NCBI GenBank assembly: GCA_016888885.1
Contig: CP069437.1
Coordinates: 682,001-746,000, forward strand
Source of the DNA: Faucicola sp902506215
Lineage (GTDB): Bacteria > Pseudomonadota > Gammaproteobacteria > Pseudomonadales > Moraxellaceae
Length of the DNA stretch: 64,000 nucleotides
Direction: 5' to 3'
Both the position numbers and the translations under genes were made by a program. The notes beneath the pieces are model-generated. The model was given only the letters and a program-made list of their open reading frames with translations, had not been told where the DNA came from and did no database searches. Positions 19,080 to 27,700 of this stretch are shown piece by piece (positions within the stretch are counted from its first letter, which is position 1; the number at the start of each line of letters is the position of its first letter).

Positions 19080-20075
19080 TTATTTTTTGACCATCGGCAT
19101 TTTAGCGCTTTCTAACTTTGCCAAGGCATCTGGTAGTTTATCAATCGCGGTCGCTACCACCGCTTGTGCCGCTTGCAAGATGCCAAGCTTCTGCGCGATG
19201 GTCGGTTTTTGGCGGGATTGAATGGCATACAATTCGCTATCTGTCATCTTCTCTAAGATATAACTGTCCGATGTTTGCAGGGCATCGACCAAATTGCGCG
19301 TTATCGCATCTTCACCGTACCAATGCTCACCGGTTGCCACTTGTTCAACATCCAAATTTGGACGGTATTTACGCACAAAGTCTTTAAATAGTTTGTGCGT
19401 TTCTTCCAGCTCTTGTTGGAATTTTTGTTTGTCTTCTTCGGTGTTTTCACCAAAAATGGTTACCGTGCGTTTGTATTTACCTGCGGTAAATACTTCGACA
19501 TCGATGTCATGTTTTTGTAATAAATCATGAAAATTGGGCACTTGTGCCACCACACCAATCGAGCCCACCACCGCAAATGGCGCCGCCAAAATTTTATCAG
19601 CCACACACGCCATCATATAGCCACCACTGGCGGCAACTTTATCAATACAGACCGTTAAGTGTAGCCCTGCTTCTTTTATACGTGCCAACTGGGCAGCAGC
19701 GAGGCCATACGCGTGTACCATACCACCTGAGGACTCAAGGCGCACAATGACTTCATCTTCATCTTCAGCTTTAGCGACCGTCAGTAGCGTACTGATTTCT
19801 TCACGCAGTTGCTGTACTTCAGTGGCTTTTATATCGCCATGAAAATCCAGCACAAAACAATTTTTGTTGGCGGGTTTGTTTTTAAACAGACCAAATTTTG
19901 AGGTTTTTTTGGGATTGTCTTTTTTCGTCAAGTCTGTAAATGCGCGGCTGATGAGTGATGTTAACCCTTTATCATTCACCATTTGCAATTGTAATTGTTG
20001 TTTGCGCTGGGCTTTGACTTTATTTAAATGGGTAACTTTCATTTCAAGCGGATGTTTGGCATTTTGAAATAGCAT
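19080..20075 (-). CDS. sohB: SohB-like S49 family peptidase
   Basis: A 331-residue serine peptidase of the SppA/SohB family. The catalytic-serine motif is in KVAASGGYMMACVADKI (about 178-193) and the family signature RLESSGGMVHAYGLAAAQL precedes it; VVGSIGVVAQVPNF and the lysine in AGKYKRTVTIFGENTEEDK complete the site. Very similar to E. coli SohB across the catalytic half. E. coli SohB has an N-terminal membrane helix; here the first 80 residues are basic and Gln-rich (MLFQNAKHPLEMKVTHLNK) with no helix, so membrane attachment is uncertain. Sits between DUF1543 and the divergent aspS. Confidence 0.87.
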   Translation of the reverse strand: MLFQNAKHPLEMKVTHLNKVKAQRKQQLQLQMVNDKGLTSLISRAFTDLTKKDNPKKTSKFGLFKNKPANKNCFVLDFHGDIKATEVQQLREEISTLLTVAKAEDEDEVIVRLESSGGMVHAYGLAAAQLARIKEAGLHLTVCIDKVAASGGYMMACVADKILAAPFAVVGSIGVVAQVPNFHDLLQKHDIDVEVFTAGKYKRTVTIFGENTEEDKQKFQQELEETHKLFKDFVRKYRPNLDVEQVATGEHWYGEDAITRNLVDALQTSDSYILEKMTDSELYAIQSRQKPTIAQKLGILQAAQAVVATAIDKLPDALAKLESAKMPMVKK

Positions 20076-20236
20076 AATAATTCTCTAATTAAGGGCTCTA
20101 ATTAAGCAAAAAAATTCACACAATGGGTTTTATATAGCGTTTATTTTGCTGTTTTCAATCGCTTACCCACACAATATTCGCGAATTGCCTGTGACAGGCA
20201 TGGCTAGTAGAGATGGATGATAAACCGTGTTTCATA

Positions 20237-20265
20237 TTGTGAAATCCAAGTAAACAAGGCATAAT
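20237..20265 (+). promoter_or_regulatory. Candidate sigma-70 promoter for aspS
   Basis: TTGTGA, a 17-base spacer, then CATAAT; ends about 60 bases before the aspS start. Confidence 0.5.
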
Positions 20266-20326
20266 ATTCGTTTATAAAAATTTTTGCTACTTCTTACATT
20301 ACGAAAAATATTGGGATTGCTTCATT

Positions 20327-22138
20327 ATGATGCGTACACACTATTGCGGGCTTGTCACCGAAAACTTAAACGACCAAACCATCACTATTTGCGGTTGGGT
20401 GCATCGTCGCCGTGACCACGGTGGGGTTATTTTCTTGGATATGCGTGACCGTGAAGGCCTACTGCAAGTGGTCATCGACCCAGATACCCCAGAAGCATTT
20501 GCTACAGCAGATAGCGCGCGTTCTGAATATGTGCTCAAAATCACCGGTCGTGTGCGTCAGCGTTATGCCGGTACTGAAAACAAAAACATGACCAGCGGTC
20601 AAGTGGAATTATTGGCCAAAGACATCGAAACAATCGCCACCTCTGAGACGCCGCCATTCCCCCTCAATGATGAGTTCACCAACGTTTCTGAAGAACTGCG
20701 CCTAAAATATCGCTTTTTAGACATGCGCCGTCCAGAGATGCAAGAGCGTATGAAGTTTCGTGCCAAAGCCACTTCGACCATTCGCCGTTACCTAGATGAC
20801 CAAGGTTTCTTGGATGTAGAAACCCCCATCTTGACCCGTGCCACCCCAGAAGGTGCGCGTGATTATTTGGTGCCTAGCCGCGTGTCAAAAGGTGAGTTTT
20901 ACGCATTGCCACAGTCGCCTCAGCTATTTAAACAGCTGCTGATGGTGGCGGGTTTTGACCGTTATTATCAAATTGCTAAATGTTTTCGTGATGAAGACTT
21001 ACGTGCTGACCGCCAGCCAGAATTTACCCAAATCGATATCGAAACTTCATTCTTAAGTGATGAAGATATCATGAACATTGCCGAAGGGTTAACAAAAGAC
21101 TTGTTCAAAACCATGATGAACATTGAATTTGATACCTTCCCGCGTATGACCTACGCTGAAGCCATGCGTGACTATGCGTCTGATAAGCCAGACTTGCGTA
21201 TTCCTATGAAGTTAATTGACGTGGCTGACATCATGCAGTCTGTGGAATTTAAAGTATTCTCAGCCCCTGCTCAAGACCCAAAAGGTCGTGTGGTGGCGCT
21301 TCGTGTGCCAAACGGTAGTGAAATTACCCGTAAACAAATCGACGAATATACTAAATTTGTCGGCATCTATGGCGCAAAAGGTTTGGCTTATATCAAAGTC
21401 AACGATGTGAGCAACATCAACAACGGTGTCGATAAAGAATCAGGTCTGCAATCACCGATTATCAAAAACATGACTGATGAAGTATTGGTCGAGCTGATTA
21501 AACGTACTGAGGCGCAAACCGGTGATATCATCTTCTTTGGCGCGGATAAAGCCAAAGTCGTCAATGATGCTATGGGTGCGCTGCGTGTCAAATTGGGTCT
21601 AGACCTAAATATGCTGACCTGTGAGTGGGCGCCGCTTTGGGTGGTGGATTTCCCGATGTTTGAAGAAACAGATGACGGTAAATGGACGTCGGTTCACCAT
21701 CCCTTTACCAAGCCAAAAGGCACGGTTGAAGCGATGAAAAACAACCCAGAAACCGCGCTGTCTGTCGCTTATGATATGGTATTAAACGGTACTGAAATTG
21801 GTGGCGGTTCACTGCGTATCAATACTTTGGATATGCAAAAAGCGGTATTTGAAGCATTGGGTATTTCTGAAGCCGAAGCAGAAGAGAAATTCGCATTCTT
21901 ACTTAACGCGCTAAAATACGGTGCGCCACCGCACGGTGGTTTGGCATTCGGTCTTGACCGGTTAATTATGCTAATGACAGGCTCACAATCGATTCGAGAC
22001 GTCATCGCCTTCCCAAAAACCAAAACGGCTGAATGTCCGCTCACCGATGCCCCTGCCCCCGTGGATGACAAACAACTGCGTGAATTGGGTATTCGTATAC
22101 GCGAAAAAGACAGTAAAGCTAAAGCGCCACAATCTTAA
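20327..22138 (+). CDS. aspS: Aspartate-tRNA ligase
   Basis: 603 residues, the bacterial class IIb type with an N-terminal OB anticodon-binding fold (QTITICGWVHRRRDHGGVIF), catalytic domain and inserted GAD domain (about 285-420). Class II motif 2 is FRDEDLRADRQPEFTQID and motif 3 is GGLAFGLDRLIMLM. The first residues (MMRTHYCGL) match E. coli MRTEYCG, so the second ATG at 20330 may be the true start. It charges tRNA-Asp; whether it also misacylates tRNA-Asn cannot be told from this. The glycan locus begins 22 bases downstream. Confidence 0.97.
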   Translation: MMRTHYCGLVTENLNDQTITICGWVHRRRDHGGVIFLDMRDREGLLQVVIDPDTPEAFATADSARSEYVLKITGRVRQRYAGTENKNMTSGQVELLAKDIETIATSETPPFPLNDEFTNVSEELRLKYRFLDMRRPEMQERMKFRAKATSTIRRYLDDQGFLDVETPILTRATPEGARDYLVPSRVSKGEFYALPQSPQLFKQLLMVAGFDRYYQIAKCFRDEDLRADRQPEFTQIDIETSFLSDEDIMNIAEGLTKDLFKTMMNIEFDTFPRMTYAEAMRDYASDKPDLRIPMKLIDVADIMQSVEFKVFSAPAQDPKGRVVALRVPNGSEITRKQIDEYTKFVGIYGAKGLAYIKVNDVSNINNGVDKESGLQSPIIKNMTDEVLVELIKRTEAQTGDIIFFGADKAKVVNDAMGALRVKLGLDLNMLTCEWAPLWVVDFPMFEETDDGKWTSVHHPFTKPKGTVEAMKNNPETALSVAYDMVLNGTEIGGGSLRINTLDMQKAVFEALGISEAEAEEKFAFLLNALKYGAPPHGGLAFGLDRLIMLMTGSQSIRDVIAFPKTKTAECPLTDAPAPVDDKQLRELGIRIREKDSKAKAPQS

Positions 22139-22160
22139 TCAAAATCACACCTTTAATTAG

Positions 22161-23105
22161 ATGAATGCCTTTACTCTTCTTAAATATGTGCCAATGTGGA
22201 TGCTGTATCTGTTGGCACATATCGCAAGCTTTATTATTTCACTTCGTCATGACAAAAGTATCATGAAAACGGTGGATACTAACTTACGACTTGTCTATCC
22301 TGAACTCACTGAGTCGCTGCGTGACCAGCTTGCCAGAGCCTGTATTGCCAATCAAAGCAAAAACATGGTGGAATCGGCTAAAAGCTGGGCGATGCCACCT
22401 GCGTGGTCGGTCAAACAAATCCATACCGTACATCATCAACAAGTTTTGATGCAAGGCTTACAAAATCCCAATGGCATGCTTGCAATTGTGCCGCATTTGG
22501 GGACATGGGAAATCATGAATGCATGGCTCAACCAGTTTGGTGCACCCACCATCATGTATAAACCCGTCAAAGGTGAACAAGCCAATCAGTTTGTGCTGCA
22601 AGGGCGTCAGCGCCTAAACGCAACTTTGGTACCAACCGATGCCACTGGGGTAAAAGCGATTTTTAAAACCCTAAAAGCAGGCGGTTTTAGTATCATATTG
22701 CCTGACCATGTACCCGACCCATCTGGCGGTGAAGTAGTGCCGTTTTTTGGTATTCCGACATTGACCAGTACCCTTGCTAGCAAATTGGCCAGTAAAACCA
22801 AATGTAGCTTGGTAGGTTTGACCTGTGTACGCCGTGATGATGGACAAGGCTTTGATATTTATTGTGATGAGCTAACTGACCCCGCCTTGTATGACAAAAA
22901 CATGGTAACAGCGACAACCGCGATGAACCACGCCATCGAGCGGATGATTGAACGTTTCCCCAGTCAATATATGTGGGGCTATAAGCGCTTTAAAGGTGTG
23001 CCAGGATTTCCGGTTATTTATAATGCCGAGCCATCCATCGCGGTAGCGGTTCGCCAGCGTTATCCAAAACTTAGCAATCATGATATTATCAATTCACTTA
23101 CTTAA
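22161..23105 (+). CDS. LpxL/HtrB-like lipid A acyltransferase family protein
   Basis: A 314-residue protein of the lysophospholipid/lipid A acyltransferase family. The N-terminal membrane anchor is at about 8-28. The HX4(D/E)-type catalytic pair lies in VPHLGTWEIMNAW (His and Glu), followed by YKPVKGEQANQFVLQGRQR and a glycine-rich LPDHVPDPSGGEVVPFFG segment. Family members add secondary acyl chains to lipid A at the inner membrane. It starts 22 bases after aspS and precedes glycan genes, fitting lipid A/LOS synthesis. Exact position specificity (LpxL, LpxM or LpxP) is unclear. Confidence 0.87.
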   Translation: MNAFTLLKYVPMWMLYLLAHIASFIISLRHDKSIMKTVDTNLRLVYPELTESLRDQLARACIANQSKNMVESAKSWAMPPAWSVKQIHTVHHQQVLMQGLQNPNGMLAIVPHLGTWEIMNAWLNQFGAPTIMYKPVKGEQANQFVLQGRQRLNATLVPTDATGVKAIFKTLKAGGFSIILPDHVPDPSGGEVVPFFGIPTLTSTLASKLASKTKCSLVGLTCVRRDDGQGFDIYCDELTDPALYDKNMVTATTAMNHAIERMIERFPSQYMWGYKRFKGVPGFPVIYNAEPSIAVAVRQRYPKLSNHDIINSLT

Positions 23106-23123
23106 TATGATAATCATTTACTT

Positions 23124-23906
23124 ATGACTTTACCAAATTATACTTCAGCGCCTGCTTTGCCTGATGAAAACCGTTACATTATTTGTATGAAATGGGGCAC
23201 CAAATACGGTGCTGAGTACGTTAATCGCCTGTACAATATGGTTAACAGACATTTAACACTACCGTTTCAAATGGTATGTTTGACCGATGATAGCATAGGA
23301 ATAGATGCCAACGTCAAATGCTACCCAATTCCTGAGCTCAATTTACCCAGTAATATTCCTGAACGTGGCTGGAAAAAACTGACCACCTTTAGCCCTGAAT
23401 TATACGATTTAAAAGGCACGGCGTTATTTTTGGACATTGATATTGTGATTGTCGATAATATTGATTGCTTTTTTACGTATCAAGCGCAGCACGATGACAG
23501 TGTGGTGATTATCCGTGATTGGAAAAAACCGTGGCGCATGGTGGGTAATTCATCGGTGTATCGCTTTAAAGTCGGACAACATACTTATCCGAATTTGTTA
23601 TCAAATTTTGAGCAAAATTTTGACACGATTCGTAGCCAAGTACGCCATGAGCAAGCTTACCTGTCCAATTATTTGCGTGAGCATCACCACCTTGAATATT
23701 GGGATGCGTCTTGGTGCGTGAGCTTTAAATACCAATGTGTGCAGCCATTTCCCTTAAGTTTTGTCAAACCGCCTATTTTGCCCAAAAATGCTAAAATAGT
23801 GATTTTTCATGGGGAAGTAAATCCACCCGATGCCATCATGGGTAAAAGCGGTAAATGGTATCGTAAGGTATTACCCACTAACTGGATTAGGGATTATTGG
23901 TATTGA
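23124..23906 (+). CDS. Glycosyltransferase-like protein (DxD type), paralogue of 29129-29962
   Basis: A 260-residue cytosolic protein. It begins with IICMKWGTKYGAEYVNRLYN and has CLTDD, then FLDIDIVIVDNIDCFF, whose D-I-D resembles a metal-binding DxD of retaining glycosyltransferases. A closing segment KIVIFHGEVNPPDAI is shared with the paralogue at 29129-29962. Sequence identity between the two is clear by eye along the whole length. The family is rarely characterised; a role adding sugar to lipooligosaccharide is inferred from the neighbours. Begins 18 bases after the acyltransferase gene, so likely co-transcribed. The only downstream neighbour is an IS1 element. Confidence 0.75.
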   Translation: MTLPNYTSAPALPDENRYIICMKWGTKYGAEYVNRLYNMVNRHLTLPFQMVCLTDDSIGIDANVKCYPIPELNLPSNIPERGWKKLTTFSPELYDLKGTALFLDIDIVIVDNIDCFFTYQAQHDDSVVIIRDWKKPWRMVGNSSVYRFKVGQHTYPNLLSNFEQNFDTIRSQVRHEQAYLSNYLREHHHLEYWDASWCVSFKYQCVQPFPLSFVKPPILPKNAKIVIFHGEVNPPDAIMGKSGKWYRKVLPTNWIRDYWY

Positions 23907-23927
23907 TATCAGTAAAGTAACCGTTTT

Positions 23928-24726
23928 GGCTGTGGTATAGAAAGAATGCTCACTATACCCAGCCATAATTGACATAATGAAACAGTAAATTGAATGCTTT
24001 AAAATGATTTTCTAATTTCTTAGAAAAACAACACGTCTTTCGGAATACACGCCTAAGCCTTTGCCTAAAACGATTGTTGTTGCCTTCAATATCAACTGTA
24101 TGGCGTTTACCTACTTGTTTAAAGTCAACATCAAAGGCGGTTAAAAAACTATCCCAGTTATCACAGCAGATATAGCCAAAGTCAATGCTCAACGCATCAA
24201 GCTTGGCTCTTAGCTCTCTAGCCGTCTTTAGATTACGTTTACCCCATACGAAGGCAACAATCTCACTGGTATCTGAGTCGTATGCATAGACTAGCCATAC
24301 CTTGTTCTTCTTATGCCCTACATACGTCCAAAACTCATCAACTTGCAGTTTTCGATAATAGCGTTGTTTGGGTTTTATATCATGGTTTGAATTGACCAAA
24401 ACGCTTAATACTTTGTACTTGCTAACTTTCTCAATGACAACAATGTCAGCAACACTACAGCCTCGTACTAACATTAAACGTATCTTGTCATCAATATCGC
24501 TTTTACAGCCTTGGTAACTTAGCTCCGTTTCATGAATGAATTGTCGATGACAGTCTTTGCATTGATAGTTCTGCTTGCCATAGATTTTCCAGCCGTTTTT
24601 CTTTATACTTAAGCCAAGACAGCTTGGGCATCTGATTGTAATTTGTGTCTTCATAACCTCAAATTATCATCTTTTTCTCAAGTTGTCTTTTTTATTTCAC
24701 CTCAGCATACTTTTCAGACCAGTACC
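23928..24726 (-). mobile_element. IS1-family insertion sequence with 8-bp target duplication
   Basis: A 799-bp element. Imperfect terminal inverted repeats of about 25 bp (23928-23952 and 24702-24726; 17 of 25 match) bound one transposase gene. The bases ACCGTTTT occur immediately outside both ends (23920-23927 and 24727-24734), giving the 8-bp target duplication expected for the IS1 family. The insertion falls 14 bases after the glycosyltransferase gene at 23124-23906 and breaks no gene I can see. The perfect duplication argues for a recent insertion. Confidence 0.9.
23953..24654 (-). CDS. IS1 family transposase, single ORF
   Basis: A 233-residue transposase in one continuous frame; E. coli IS1 needs a frameshift joining InsA and InsB, this one does not. 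The N-terminal zinc finger is CPSC and CKDC (about 9-12 and 32-35), followed by a DNA-binding helix. Catalytic residues of the DDE domain are in LQVDEFWTYVG, YICCDNWDSF and HTVDIEGNNNRFRQRL. The C-terminal HFKAFNLLFHYVNYG is typical. It appears intact. Confidence 0.93.
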   Translation of the reverse strand: MKTQITIRCPSCLGLSIKKNGWKIYGKQNYQCKDCHRQFIHETELSYQGCKSDIDDKIRLMLVRGCSVADIVVIEKVSKYKVLSVLVNSNHDIKPKQRYYRKLQVDEFWTYVGHKKNKVWLVYAYDSDTSEIVAFVWGKRNLKTARELRAKLDALSIDFGYICCDNWDSFLTAFDVDFKQVGKRHTVDIEGNNNRFRQRLRRVFRKTCCFSKKLENHFKAFNLLFHYVNYGWV

Positions 24727-24830
24727 ACCGTTTTAATTGCTTAAGCAGATGCGTCAAAATAATAAATTATTGGCTGCAACACAAATACTAGCTGCTTATC
24801 ACGCGCAGACTTTAAGCTAGTCATATTATT

Positions 24831-25805
24831 TTAGTTGTATTTTTCTAATAGTTTTCCATAATAGGTGATAATACCGCTTTCATCGATTTTCTCCCATTGT
24901 TTATGAAAGCTAAGTTTATGTAAGCTAACATTGTCTATAATCTCTTCAAAAATATAAGAGTTAAACGGTTCGTTTAGGCTAAATTGTAATTTATGTGGTA
25001 AGGTATCATCGATAATGGGAAATTCAAAGTTTACAACGTTATTTTTTCGCAGCGTATTAATTAGAATTTGGAAGAAGAAATAATGTGGTATGGTGTCTTG
25101 CGTTTTCCAAAAATTTAACATTAAATCTTGTAAAATCATTGATATATCTGTGTTCGGTTGACCAAAAATAATACTACTTAAGAAGTTTACTTTAAATTGT
25201 TCACTCCAACCAAAGTAACAATTATCAGTTTTTAATCCCCATTCTTTATTGGCAGAATTATCATCTCTTGAAAACATAAAAAATTTCTGATTAATTAAGT
25301 TTTGGGGTAATGCATCAGTCAAAAATATTGATGCATCTAGCCAAATGCCACCATAATTATTTATAAGTGTAATTCTTAATAAATCAGAGAAAAACACAGG
25401 TTTGAAAACTTTGCTTTTTCGTTTTTCCTTAACAAAATCTGGAAATATCAGATAGTCTTTAACTGTGTCATCAGTAAGGCGAATGACAGTATAATCACCC
25501 TTAAATCTATCTACTGATTTAAAGCAAAAATTAACAAATTCTGGTGCATTTTCAATACCTTGCGCCCAATATTGCCAAATAATTTTTTTACCAACCAATT
25601 CAGGTTTGTTAATTTTAATAACAGGTTTTTCGATATTACCTTTTATATATTCATTAATCGTCATTTCCCAATACTGTTCAACAGCACGTTGGGTAGGAAT
25701 TTCATTGTAAATAAAGTCCCATCGTTTACGATACCTTCTAGGTACCAATGCATTATATAAAGGCTTAAATGGCTTATTTCTAAAATTATCATAGACAAAT
25801 CTCAT
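24831..25805 (-). CDS. Capsular polysaccharide synthesis-type glycosyltransferase
   Basis: A 324-residue protein that resembles the Caps_synth (PF05704) family. The core is KIIWQYWAQGIENAPEFVNFC, then FSDLLRITLINNYGGIWLDA, where the aspartate of GGIWLD stands at the metal-binding DxD position of this fold. Members use nucleotide sugars in capsule or LOS synthesis; donor and acceptor are unknown. The gene has lower GC than its neighbours, suggestive of horizontal origin. It is the last of at least four genes read in the same direction from 29962, following the GT2 gene by 19 bases. Confidence 0.8.
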   Translation of the reverse strand: MRFVYDNFRNKPFKPLYNALVPRRYRKRWDFIYNEIPTQRAVEQYWEMTINEYIKGNIEKPVIKINKPELVGKKIIWQYWAQGIENAPEFVNFCFKSVDRFKGDYTVIRLTDDTVKDYLIFPDFVKEKRKSKVFKPVFFSDLLRITLINNYGGIWLDASIFLTDALPQNLINQKFFMFSRDDNSANKEWGLKTDNCYFGWSEQFKVNFLSSIIFGQPNTDISMILQDLMLNFWKTQDTIPHYFFFQILINTLRKNNVVNFEFPIIDDTLPHKLQFSLNEPFNSYIFEEIIDNVSLHKLSFHKQWEKIDESGIITYYGKLLEKYN

Positions 25806-25824
25806 TGATACCCCCTATCTCAAT

Positions 25825-26796
25825 CTATTGGCTTAAAATTTTTTCAGTCTGACGATGTTTAAAACCCAGCTTTTGATAGCGTATCCAACCGATTTGTTGA
25901 CCGATGCATCGATAGATATGATCAAATTTTATATTAAAATGGTCTTTTAGGTAGTTAAGCATATCAAGTTGCTGATTGTCTTTTAATTTTTTTACTAACC
26001 CTGCATAACGATTGTAAGTTTTATAATATAGATAGTTTTGAAAAAATAGGTCTTCACCCAAATTAGCTTTTAAATGATTAACGCGATAAAGAAACGCCCC
26101 AAGATAATCATCGACATATTTTTTATCCAGAATTTGAACAATTGAGCCTTGGCGTTCACGATAATCAATCAATGGATAGTCAATAAAAGCAAAATTTTTG
26201 ATAACTTTTGACAAATCTGTCATATAGTAAATATCTTCAAACTTTTTACCCTCTTGAAAACTTATTTTTTCAATGGCTGAGCGTTTATAAACCTTATTCC
26301 AAACGTGATTGCTGTTGTTTTCAACAATATTTTTGATAAATTGCAGACTGTCATTATTCATTATTTGATTAGCTGGACCGACAAAAGCTTTTTTTGGGCG
26401 TTTGCTATCGCCGCGCCATGCCATGTAATTGCCACCTAGCATATCTACATCCATTGATGTTAATGCATTCACTACTTTGGTATATGCACCATCGTGCATC
26501 GCATCATCAGAATCTATAAACCAAACATATTGATTGGTTGCTAAAGGCAAGAGCGCATTACGCGTACCTGACAGACCACGGTTGTGCGGTGCTTGCACCA
26601 GTGTGATTTTTGGATGGGTTTGGTAAGCTTGTAACACTTCCCAACTGTTATCAGTTGAAGCATCATTCATGACGATAATTTCGGCGTTATCGTCAATTTG
26701 TACCAATATTGAGTTTAGGCATTCTTTAACATAGTCAGCGACATTATAAACCGGTATTAGGATACTGATGGTGATAGGTTTGGATTGGCTTTGCAT
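25825..26796 (-). CDS. Family 2 (GT-A) glycosyltransferase
   Basis: A 323-residue enzyme with the GT2 start (ITISILIPVYNVADYVKECL), the VMNDASTDNS nucleotide-binding motif, the metal-binding site WFIDSDDAM (DxD) at about 92-100, and a C-terminal acceptor-binding part. This enzyme type adds a sugar by inversion at the cytosolic face of the inner membrane, using UDP-sugars. A C-terminal region rich in Lys/Tyr/Leu matches LOS/LPS galactosyl- or glucosyl-transferases in general; the specific linkage cannot be told. Co-directional with its neighbours. Confidence 0.87.
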   Translation of the reverse strand: MQSQSKPITISILIPVYNVADYVKECLNSILVQIDDNAEIIVMNDASTDNSWEVLQAYQTHPKITLVQAPHNRGLSGTRNALLPLATNQYVWFIDSDDAMHDGAYTKVVNALTSMDVDMLGGNYMAWRGDSKRPKKAFVGPANQIMNNDSLQFIKNIVENNSNHVWNKVYKRSAIEKISFQEGKKFEDIYYMTDLSKVIKNFAFIDYPLIDYRERQGSIVQILDKKYVDDYLGAFLYRVNHLKANLGEDLFFQNYLYYKTYNRYAGLVKKLKDNQQLDMLNYLKDHFNIKFDHIYRCIGQQIGWIRYQKLGFKHRQTEKILSQ

Positions 26797-26812
26797 GTTA
26801 TAACCTACTCAT

Positions 26813-27529
26813 TTATCGATTCATAATTTCGGTAAAAACGTCATAATAGTCTTTGAGCATCCGCGATTTGGTATAGTAAGACAATACTTTTTGTCGTGCT
26901 TGAATAGTAATCGTTTCAAAGTTTAATGGATTGGTCAAAACACTTTCAAGCTGGTTTGCCAATGTTTGTGCATCGCCAATAGAAAAAACAAGCCCATCTT
27001 TTTTATGTTTGATAAGCTCATTGACGCCCACAGCATCACTGCCTATCACCAAGCAGCCTGCCGCCATCGCTTCAATAACTGACAAATTCAACCCTTCAAA
27101 ACGGCTAGACATGACAAATATTTTGTGTTTTTCCAATAGCTGCGGTATGTCATTACTATGATTTATCAATGTCACTTGCTCAGATAAGCCATATTTTTTG
27201 ACTAATTTATCGGCTAAGTTTTGATAGCTTGTTTTACCACTACCCACAAGCGTCAGTGTTGGGGTGATGTTTTTTTGTTTTAGTAGGTTTAATGCTTCAA
27301 TCAGCGTTGCATGGTCTTTACTTTTTGCAAAGCGGGCAACCATAATAATATCCTTGTTACGGCTACTAATTGGCATTGGCTCACTGTCAAATCGCTTTGG
27401 ATCAATGCCATTAGCTATGGCGATGATAGGCGCTTTAAGCTGCTGTTTGTTAAGGACTTGTGCAACCCCTTTGGATACCGCAACGACGCTATCAGTAAAT
27501 TGACTTAAGTGACGGGTTTGCCATAGTTT
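26813..27529 (-). pseudogene. C-terminal part of a GT4 glycosyltransferase, split by a tnpB element
   Basis: The frame carries the C-terminal GT-B domain: the donor-binding EGLNLSVIEAMAAGCLVIGSD motif is shortened here to EGLNLSVIEAMAAG (E-x7-E), with SDAVGVNELIKHKKDGLVF. An in-frame ATG at 27376 exists, but the open frame continues upstream without stop to 27529, where the element ends, so the real gene was longer. Joined to the fragment at 28735-29121, the reading frame stays in phase (SRCR then KLWQTRHLSQ) and gives about 367 residues, a normal length for the family. Donor and acceptor are unknown. Confidence 0.88.
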
Positions 27530-27700
27530 GTTGACTTCCTCCCCTTGCTAAAGCAAGGGGATTCCTTCTACAAGACGGTCAAGCCCGACCGCAAGAATGT
27601 TCCGACTGGCATTGATATCTCTATCATGCCATGTGCCACACGAAGCACATATCCATTCTCTTATTCCAAGCGATTTTCTACCTTTCGGACTACTTGTGGT
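27530..27700 (-). ncRNA. Predicted omega RNA (guide RNA) from the tnpB element
   Basis: In known TnpB systems the guide RNA derives from the 3' end of the element, overlapping the end of tnpB, and its guide is the sequence just beyond the right end. Here that would be AAACTATGGCAAACCCGTC of the interrupted glycosyltransferase. Boundaries on the 5' side are arbitrary; only the right end is anchored by sequence. Confidence 0.3.
27541..27560 (-). repeat. Right-end hairpin of the tnpB element
   Basis: Perfect palindrome CCCCTTGC, TAAA, GCAAGGGG. The tnpB stop codon (27548-27550) lies in the hairpin loop/arm. Confidence 0.85.

Noticed and set aside
27376..27376. ATG as true start of the downstream GT4 fragment
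   Set aside because: The frame is open and homologous upstream to the element boundary at 27529, so this ATG is internal to the split gene.
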